Assembly: GCA_025667525.1 (NCBI GenBank)
Contig: CM046876.1
Coordinates: 568,475,469-568,539,468 of the forward strand
Length of the DNA stretch: 64,000 bases
Origin: Glebionis coronaria
Taxonomy: Eukaryota > Streptophyta > Magnoliopsida > Asterales > Asteraceae
Direction: 5' to 3'
The notes under the pieces are model-generated. The model saw only the letters and a list, made by a program, of their open reading frames with translations, did no database searches and was not told where the DNA came from. Every line of letters begins with the position of its first letter. The stretch's first letter is position 1. A program made the position numbers and the translations under genes. Of the stretch, positions 56,561 to 64,000 are shown one piece after another.

Positions 56561-57950
56561 GATATTGCTAAGGATGTTGTATGAACGCTTTGGGTTTACG
56601 GTTATGCATTTGGCTTCGCCAAAGCACTAGCGGTTTTCATGGAGTCAATGAACCGATTGTGCATGAACGTGTATAAACGAGTTGTCATCAGGAGCATCGA
56701 CGACATCTTGATCTACTCAAAGTCTAAGAAGGAGAGTGAGGCGAAATATGTGTTGGTTTTGGAGTGGAATTATACGTCAGATTTTCAAGTGTGAGTTTTA
56801 GTATTAAGTCTACCATGATGAGTAGTTAGAGATGATGGCATATCATGGAACCAACAAGGGGCGAAGTGAAGAAGGATGAGGAAGCATTTTGGAGGCTGAA
56901 GAGGTGGAGTGGATAGTGAGCCGATCTTGGCATTATCGGAAGGACTGGATGAATTCGCGAAGCATGACGATACGTGGAGCAAGGACTTGGACGCGTACGA
57001 GGACAACAAAGAAAGGCGATCGCTTATACGTTGCAGGAACTGAAGATTTGGAAGAACTGGATAGACTTAGTTAGTGGAGCTGGACTGTTATATCTGCCTA
57101 GAATGCTAGAGGCATTTGGTGTACGAGACGTGAAGAATGATCTATACGGATCATGAATGTCTCCAACACATATTCAATCATCTTGATTGAACATTTGACA
57201 AAGGTGAGGGGTGGAGTTAAGTGATGAAAGAAAAATATGCAAGGCCAAGTACCATCTGGGAAAGGCAAGCATGGTTGACAAGACATGGAATAAGAAGAAT
57301 GAAGTGAAGCTGAGACGAATTTGAACTATATGGATGACGTATTAGGGTGGTTTGGATGAAGGATGTAGGTTGCACGAGTTGAGTTGTCTAAAGCAGAGAA
57401 CGCGTCAACGTGTATGTTGCTTGGCTTGGACAATCGTATGGAGAAAAGGGACGTAGACTATACTTTCTACGTAGATAGGAGCAACTTAGAAAGAGCGATG
57501 TAAGGACGAAGTTGGTGAAAGGGATACATAATGGGGTGGAGGAATATGTACGATGAGAGTTGGATGATAGTCGATAGACGGACTAAAGGGAGTTTCACCT
57601 ATAATAACGGGTGGTATGTTTTGATAAAATGGAAGAGTTGATGTAGAGTTTTGTAGGTCCATTTATGATCTTTGGAAAGATCGGACCAATAGCATATGAG
57701 TATATAATTACATGGGGGAAATGAGTTGTATACATGATTCATTTCATGTATTGAGATTGGTAAAGGTTGTTTGAGAATGCATTTTACATGTACGGTTATT
57801 CGGGATTTGTGTTAATAAGAGTCTTTGTTTTATCAAAGAGTCATCTGTGAGATTTATTGTCTGTGAGGTCAAGAGTTTGGCAATGAGTTTAATTATTTTT
57901 GGTTTGTATATGTGGTATTTTGAAACTTGAACTAAAGTTCACGTGGAAAT
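56561..57950 (+). pseudogene. Degenerate pol of nested element (RT shred)
   Basis: Around 56600-56760 residues readable on the plus strand resemble the Ty3/gypsy RT block, with FGFAKALAVFMESMNRLC then IDDILIYSKSKKE, corresponding to FGLTNAPAVFMDLMNRVC and IDDILIYSKSKEE of chromoviruses. The YIDD-type Asp pair is present, but stops and frameshifts surround it. The remaining 1.1 kb shows no usable RNase H or integrase frame. This copy cannot make an enzyme. Confidence 0.7.
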
Positions 57951-58038
57951 GAGAGGAGTTCGTTTAGAACAAGTATCCTCATGTGATTTGTTGTTTGTGT
58001 GTTTGATCCTAAGGAGTAAATCTCGGGACGAGATTTCT

Positions 58039-58053
58039 ATTAGGAGGGAGTGA
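58039..58053 (+). promoter_or_regulatory. Polypurine tract of nested element
   Basis: ATTAGGAGGGAGTGA lies directly before the right LTR start TGTGACAACC. Confidence 0.85.
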
Positions 58054-60658
58054 TGTGACAACCCTGGTTTTGAGGTTCGTCACTTAGTTTTATTTTGTGC
58101 TAGTTACGTGTCTTTACGTGTTTATGTGCTAATTGGTGTGTATAGATTGTGGTTTAGATATCGTTTCCGGTACGGGGTACCTTGTGAGTGAAACGATGTG
58201 TGATGATTTCATGTTCATGAGCTCACATGGTAGTGACTATGAAGTGAGATGGTGTTATTTAGTGGTTTTACGTATACGTATATGTATTATAGAAAATCGT
58301 ATTTTTACGATTTACGGTTTAGCATTTTGAGGTCTCGGATGAGGTGTTTAATCACGGGAGTATTTTTCGGGATGGTTTTAAGTCATTTAGGACTTAGTTA
58401 TAAAGTTTATTTCAAAATTTGAGATTTTTTATAAAAGTGTATATTTTACGTCTTTTACGGTAAAACGCGTAAAAACTGACTAGTTTTACGGTTTTGAGGT
58501 TTTGGAGGCTTTAGGAGCAGAAATAAATTAAGGAAAATTAAGGTAATATTATTAATACATATATTAATAATAAAAAGAATAAAAAACGAAATTAAATGGG
58601 TATAGGTCGGTTATGTGAAAAAAAGAAAAGAAAAGGGAAAAAAAGGGAAAAAGGGAACCGGACTTTTGTATATGGGCCAAGGACTTGTTAGGAAAGTATA
58701 TAAAGCCTTATTTTTATCAAAAAACTTCATAAAATCCCTGGAGATCAAGTATGGGTCGACATCCATGGAGAAAATTAGGGTTCTTTATCAAAAATCTTGT
58801 TTTCCAAAAAAATCTAAGGTAAAATCTTCAAACCCTTTTTAATTAAATTGTTTTTATGTTTTCTTTAATCATCTTATGATGGATTAAGGTTAGGGTTTAT
58901 TATAAAAACATTAAATTAATGTTATACTAATCATAACATGATGATTACATAAATTAGGGCTTGTAATTGGTGGGATTATGGTTAATTAATGAGGTTAATT
59001 TAGTTAAACCCGTTTTTAAAAACTGGGTAGAATTTTGGGTCATTGTTTTGATCATATAGGGAGTTCTACAAACTCTTATTTTGCGATCCACATATCCCTG
59101 GAAAGCTAATTGAAGTGGCTTTCCAATGCAAGAAACGAGAACTAAATTGGAGGTCGGGAAGTGGGTCAAAAACAGGTTACAACATTCGGAGGTCAAAACA
59201 GTTTTGAATTCAGCCTGTTTTCTTTTTAAGTTTTGGGTTGTTTGGGGTACTTAGGGTTGCATTGAGATCTTCTCACGAACATGAGAGATGGTTTATATAT
59301 TGTAGTAAGGATATGCACTTGGGCTAAGATTGTGGTTTAGGGTAAGACCCTCTAATGGTAATGAACTTTTCATACGTTTAAAATCAGTGAATTCTGGATA
59401 GGTAGCAATATATACACATATATCTGGGCCTTAACAGTAGCTTTGAGGTTAGGGCAGGTGGGAGGTTTTAGCTAACATGTATAAAAGTGTGAATATTCCT
59501 TTTACAGAAACCATGGGTATGTTTAAGTGGACGTTTGACTTAAAGTTTTGAGACCTAAAACTGGGACTGTTTTGTGTAAAATTATGAACGGAATAGCTAT
59601 TAAACTTAACCAAGTTAGGGACTTGTTAAGGAAGGGTAATGGGGTGATTAGAGCTTAATAATGAGGTAATTATACGGGAATAGACTAGATGTCCATCATA
59701 GGTTGATGAGCCATCTTAGTGATTGGTTCGTGCATTGATTTCGTGTTTTTGGTTTGTTAGCTTGTTGCTAGTGCGAGGACTTGTGAAGAAGCTATCAGGT
59801 GAGTTTCATAGTCCTATGTTTACTATTGATTTTGACTTCCAGATGGGATGGAAGAGACACTGTGTTGAGTTATTTTCTAAATTGATGCTGTGAATGTGGT
59901 TGTGATTTGAGATGGACTTGTGTGTACATTATGTGATTAACTGCTATGTGATTTTTGATTGTGTATGATTTGGATCGGGGGACACGTGTCGTCTCAGTTA
60001 TTGTGGTTTGACAAGGTAGTGGCCTTGAGGTTTGACAAGGTAGTGGCCTTGTGGTTTGACAAGGTAGCGGCCTTGGGATAGGTACATAGTGTGATCATCT
60101 ATGGTACCATGTTGTTTGGCAAGGTAGGAGCCTTGGATTTTGGTTTGAAATGATTGATCTTGAATGCTAGTTGTTAATACATAATTGTAGCACATTGTCC
60201 ATATGTTCTTTTGTTGATGATTGTTATTCACAGCTTGTAATTGATTTAGCGTTGGAGTCTAAACCTATGACTCTCACCAACTTTATGTTGACGTGTTTTA
60301 GTGTCTCTTTTAGGTGATTTTATGGTTAAGCTTGAGAATAGAAGTGGCTAGATTTGGAGAGCGTAGGAAATGCATTTAGAAGGAGATCCCCGTTCCTTCT
60401 TAGTTTATGTTGTTTGTTTTATAAGTGATACTATTGGCACCTATATGTTTGATTTGATTATGTTTATTGTTTGTCTCGGGTAAGTGGTAGGACTGTTACC
60501 TACTTACCTAGACTCCTGCATTGTTGAGATATTGTCATGACATTTGTGTCACCATTTTATGACATTTATTATATCATTTAGTTATCTCTATAGACACGCT
60601 ATTGTTGTGATGATATCCATACGTCGTGCCCCATATTCTGCCATGGTGGGGTGTGACA
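58054..60658 (+). repeat. 3' LTR of nested element in the antisense ORF
   Basis: 2605 bp, same length as the left LTR, with scattered single-base changes and compensating one-base indels in homopolymers. The ataag duplication follows. Confidence 0.95.
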
Positions 60659-60663
60659 ATAAG

Positions 60664-60966
60664 TCTGCACATGGGGACGTTTTCAGCCTTGCTCTGTCCT
60701 TGGGCTTTATGCAGGCCGTGAGTCGTGGAAGGACTGAGGAGGAGATTACTGCTGCTTTGGCCGAGGCGTCCGATATTGACTCTTCTATGACAAAGACCAG
60801 TTTGGTGGAGGCATACGATGCCCTATTCGTGAAGCGGTACCCCTTCGTGGAGAAGGTCTCTCGATCATGTTTTAAGAGTCCAATGGAGCTTCAAAACTTG
60901 ATGCCAGATGGGGAAGTGACTCCCGGCCAAGGGCCTCTTTTGCAGGATTGTTCCTCTGCTCAGTGA
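60664..60966 (+). pseudogene. Tat antisense ORF, C-terminal part after the insertion
   Basis: It resumes the exon 4 frame directly after the target duplication (SAHGDVFSLALSLGFMQAVSRGRTEEEI), then reads DALFVKRYPFVEKVSRSCFKSPMELQNLMPD and ends CSSAQ at TGA 60964-60966. The start at 60544 of the longer open frame is LTR sequence and irrelevant. The C-terminal region after a coiled coil, including the YPF(V/L)EKV block, is typical of this protein type. Its function is unknown. Confidence 0.78.
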
Positions 60967-61680
60967 TTTGCTCCTAAATTTATCTTTAACATGTCTGTAA
61001 TAACAACTTGATGACCGTTGGCCTTAACTTATTCGTACACTTTGTGGTATCTGTACATTTGGCCGTCGTGCCACCTTATCTATGTTTCTTTGGTTGTCCT
61101 TCTATTTTTGGCCTTTCGTGTGTGACCCCGTAGGTACTTTAAATTATATGTATCTTACTTCTAGGAGTGAACCTGGGCTACATAGATCGGTCGGGAGGAA
61201 TCACCTGCCCTCCGGAGCCATTTGGATATTTATTCAACTCCTGATTTTGGTTGGGGAACATTGACTACATGTATCGAGTGGAGGGATATAAGTTCCACCC
61301 GGAGCCACTTAACCTTTTATTCCCCTTCCATAGACATCGACCATATTTATCGATTTTGGAGGTTGCGAGCCTCCCGTCGAGGTCGCTTGTGCTTTGCCTA
61401 TTTTGTTAGATATCGATCACGTTAGGACCGCTTTTTGTTTATCTACGAACATGGGTTATTCAGAACCATTCATGTGTTAGTTCTTTTAAAAAGGGTGGTT
61501 ATAAACATTGGCCACATGTTCCTACCGTAGGTGATTGGCCTTTCGGAGGGGGCCACTTTTCTCTTATGTTTACACTCCTTTGTCATATTTAGGGAAAATT
61601 GCTATTCCTCAGCCGGGAGATAGCTTTAATTAACTTCATCATTAAAGTGTTACAATGACAAGATAAGTTTAAATGCTAGG
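60967..61680. repeat. Convergent spacer with degenerate repeats
   Basis: This 714 bp separates the 3' ends of the antisense ORF (plus) and pol (minus). Four to five diverged units of about 75-100 bp lie at roughly 61160-61560. Each has an acatNgatcNg/acatgtatcga start and a ggagg...cctcc(g)gagcc hairpin-forming part. No gene is seen. Confidence 0.55.
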
Positions 61681-62598
61681 CTAGATGTGGCATTCCCTTA
61701 GGTTAATTGCGTGCCAGGTGCGTGGTACTGCCTTGCCATTCACTTTTTCCAATTTGTATGAGCCATTCATGTAAGCCTCTGTCACCTTATAAGGACCTTC
61801 CCATGTTGGACCCAGCTTTCCGGGCTTTTCCACGCGACTGGCCTCATTTCTTCTGTAGACGTAGCTCCCCACCTTGAAAGATTTGGCCCTGACCCGCTTG
61901 TTGTAATACTGCTCCATCTTTTTCTTGTATTTGGCCTCCCGGATGGCTGCGACCTCCCTACTTTCTTGCAACAAGCCTAGGTTGAGTCTGAGCTCTTCAT
62001 CATTGGCCTCTACATCCTTGATCATTAGCGTCCTATGGGTTGGCATTCCTATCTCCGCAGGGATCACGGCCTCACTTCCATATGTTAGGCTAAATGGCGT
62101 CTCTCCATTGCTTGTATTTAATGAGGTTTTGTGTGCCCAGAGCACATTTGGAAGTTCGTCTGCCCACCCAGTTCGATCACGGCCTAGCCTTGTCTTTAGC
62201 CCTTCTATTAATGACTTGTTTGCCCTTTCCACGAGGCCATTGGCCTGTGGGTGTGCCACTGCCGTGTTCATTTGCTTAATGCTGAGTTTTTTGCACCATG
62301 TCTTGAATGGGTCATTCACAAAGTTAGTCCCGTTGTTAGTCACTATCATATGGGGTAGGCCAAATCTGACCTTACCCGGTGCCGCGGGGAATGGGCCCAA
62401 CACGTCCATGCCCCATTGGAAGAACGGCCATGGGGCCATGATTGAAGTCATTAGTGTCTTGGGCATCTTGGGTACTGGTGAGTGAATCTGGCACGCGTTA
62501 CATTTTTTTGTTTCCTCCCTCACGTCACGGTGCATCGTAGGCCAATAGTATCCCTGCCTTAGTGCCTTGGCTACCACTGGTCTTATCTTCGGATGCAT
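61681..62598 (-). pseudogene. Tat element integrase, internally deleted
   Basis: It follows the extra RNase H segment in the same frame after a TGA (62611-62613). The zinc region YYWPTMHRDVREETKKCNACQIH is kept, as is the first catalytic Asp (WGMDVLGPFP). Then about 36 residues are missing compared with the Athila integrase in this same window, the reading passing directly from APGKVR to FGLPHMIV. The second catalytic residue is Asn (VTNNGTNF, codon 62335-62337) where Asp is expected. The Glu of NGLVERANK is present. The C-terminus has the GPF/Y-like PTWEGPYKVTEAYMNGSYKLEKV and ends NLRECHI. The enzyme must be inactive. Confidence 0.9.
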
Positions 62599-62610
62599 GC
62601 CGCAAGCTCC

Positions 62611-63387
62611 TCAGTGTATCTCACGGATCACATAGTTGGATTGGAGTGGTCCTACGCATCGTAACATCGGCATCAAGTAAGATTTCTTAAAGAGTACCCC
62701 TCCTTCCATCACATACTGGCTGATCTTCATCTGAAGGGCACGTGCTTCATTATGGTCCTGCGGCCATATCCCTTGCTCCAAGCACCTTATGATGGATGTC
62801 ATCCAGTTATCTTCCTCTTCTTTCGCAATGGCATTTACCTCTTCCCTATCTGTTGAGGGCTTGTCTAGCACCTCCACCAATACTTCCTTCATCAGATGAT
62901 TAAACGCCACTGAGGCCAGCTTGCTTAACACGTCAACCTTTTGGTTCTTACTTCTCAGGATGTTCATGATTTTAAAGCTCTTGAACCGTGCTATATGCTC
63001 TTTTGCCTTACTCAAGTATTTGATCATGCTCTCATTGGCGGCCACGAAGTCCCCATTGATTTGATTGGCCACCAACTTCGAGTCCACCTTCACCGCCAAA
63101 TGCTCTACCCTCATATCTTCTGCTATTCCTAGGCCAGCTAGCAAGGCCTCGTATTCTGACTCATTGTTTGTGCTGCCAAAGATCAACCTCAAAGCATATG
63201 TGTACTCCATGTCGTTGGGGCTAATCAATACTAAACCTGCGCCTGAGCCTTTCGGGTTGGATGCTCCGTCCGTATATAGCACCCATTCTTCTTCTTTATC
63301 GACCTTTTCTTCCTCAGAAACGTGTGTCTCAAGGTCCTTTGAAGTGTTTGTTCCTACTGGCACTTCATTCAGAAAATCTGCTAACAC
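62611..63387 (-). pseudogene. Tat element second (additional) RNase H
   Basis: It contains WVLYTDGASNPKGSGAGLVLISP, NNESEYEALLAGLGIA and VDSKLVANQINGDF, with Asp, Glu and Asp at RNase H active-site positions. This extra RNase H after the RT-RNase H is the distinguishing feature of the Tat lineage. After it comes a linker with MLRCVGPLQSNYVIREIH, where TGA at 62611-62613 replaces a codon before the GMHPK start of the integrase region. The MLADFLNEVP at its N-terminus is normally internal, so the start is not natural. A one-base frameshift precedes it. Confidence 0.9.
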
Positions 63388-64000
63388 TTGACCCTTTATG
63401 GCGCTTCTTGGTTCATAGGCAATGTCGTATGTCCCAACTCTATGGCATACTTTGCAAGTTTGCCTGATGCTTCGTCCTTGTTCAGGATTTGCCTTACGGG
63501 TTGATCTGTGATGACCTTGATTGGGTGTCCTTCAAGTACCGCCTTAGCCTCCTTGATGTGCTTAGGAGGGCCAGGGCCAGCTTCTCTAAAGGAGCGTAGT
63601 TTCTTTCTGCTTCATGTAGCGTTCGGCCGACGTAGCGGACTGGCCGTTGGATCCCATTTCTTTCTGCTAACAATACTGCGCTGATTGCTCCTTTTGCTGC
63701 TGCCAGATATAAGGAGAGTGTTTCTTTGGGCCTGGGTGTGGTGAGCGATGGCAACTCTATCACCATTCTTTTCATTTGTTGGAAAGCCTCCTCTGCTTCC
63801 TCCGTCCATCTATACTCTTCTTTGTTGGTCTTAGTTATATTCTTCAAAGTATCAAAGAAAGGCAAGGACCTTTCGGCAGATTTTGAGAGGAAACGGTTGA
63901 GCGCGGCCAACTTCCCGGCTAAGCTTTGCATTTCGTTCCATGTTTTGGGTGATTGCATATCTGTGACATCCTTGATCTTGGCTGGGTTGGCTCTTATCCT
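63388..64000 (-). pseudogene. Tat element RT end and first RNase H, frameshifted, runs off window
   Basis: It reads from the right edge through MQSPKTWNEMQSLAGKLAALNRFLSKSAERSLPFF (the RT thumb/connection) into RNase H (LYLAAAKGAISAVLLAE, RYVGRTLHEAERNYAPLEKLALALL). A frameshift just after RRLRRYL (about 63540) leads to a stop at 63494. The reading can be followed in another frame to about 63430, where a second shift brings it to the VLADFL type region. The catalytic RT blocks lie beyond the window. Confidence 0.85.

Larger units (their letters stand above)
51086..60658 (+). mobile_element. Nested long-LTR retrotransposon, decayed coding (chromovirus-like)
   Basis: 9573 bp, plus strand, flanked by the 5 bp duplication ataag (51081-51085 and 60659-60663). 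The LTRs at 51086-53690 and 58054-60658 are both exactly 2605 bp, begin TGTGACAACC and end GTGTGACA, and differ by about one percent by eye. A tRNA-iMet primer site follows the left LTR and a purine tract precedes the right one. The 4.4 kb interior has only a shred of Ty3/gypsy RT. It is a different family from the nested element at 9257-20578, but of the same overall design. Confidence 0.92.
47612..64000 (-). mobile_element. Tat/Retand-lineage Ty3/gypsy element with antisense ORF, partial
   Basis: A minus-strand element. The visible parts are the 3' LTR (about 47612-48289), a polypurine tract, an antisense (plus-strand) ORF region (48757-60966), then pol on the minus strand (61681 to the right edge). 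The second RNase H after the RT-RNase H and the antisense ORF between pol and 3' LTR are hallmarks of the Tat lineage. The RT core, gag, primer site and 5' LTR lie beyond the window. It is interrupted by a 9.6 kb long-LTR element at 51086-60658. Pol carries a stop, two frameshifts, a deletion and a lost active-site residue. Confidence 0.88.

Noticed and set aside
61925..62485. 186-codon plus-strand frame opposite the Tat integrase
   Set aside because: It is the antisense shadow of a well-supported integrase.

Overview
The window is repeat-rich nuclear DNA from a flowering plant, most likely a eudicot. The evidence is plant-specific LTR-retrotransposon lineages (Athila, Tat/Retand, long-LTR chromovirus-like, Ty1/copia), an endogenous plant pararetrovirus (Caulimoviridae), and a U6 snRNA gene with plant USE and TATA promoter elements. 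I cannot name the species or family. I see no convincing host protein-coding gene; the one clear host gene is the U6 snRNA at 37164-37265.

Layout. (1) 1-22322: a young minus-strand Athila Ty3/gypsy element, with its 3' LTR cut by the window start. Its single gag-pol frame is broken by only two in-frame stops. Its primer-binding site was hit by a second minus-strand LTR retrotransposon (9257-20578, TSD ggcgc), which carries a small hAT-type DNA transposon (14693-15851, TSD tatacgtg), giving a three-level nest. (2) 22323-23165: an older, plus-strand Athila-like LTR remnant full of ATTCCGAATA repeats. (3) 23166-about 28006: a minus-strand, truncated, multiply broken endogenous caulimovirid with primer site, movement protein, coat protein, protease and part of the reverse transcriptase. 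(4) 28617-36522 and 38066-46972: two plus-strand Ty1/copia elements of one family on either side of a 1.5 kb island holding the U6 gene. The second has a Helitron-like insertion in its 3' LTR. (5) 46978-47611: a patch of AACCGGTT repeats. (6) 47612-64000: a minus-strand Tat/Retand element running off the right edge. Its 3' LTR, pol and extra RNase H are on the minus strand. Between pol and the LTR lies a plus-strand antisense ORF with its own TATA box and three apparent small introns. That ORF is split by another long-LTR retrotransposon (51086-60658, TSD ataag).

The elements show a clear order of insertion. Four have near-identical or equal-length LTRs. The two nested long-LTR elements have strongly decayed coding regions between nearly identical LTRs, which suggests they were mobilised by proteins from other copies. 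Every coding element here has at least one disabling stop, frameshift or active-site substitution. The most unusual feature is the apparently spliced antisense gene of the Tat element.
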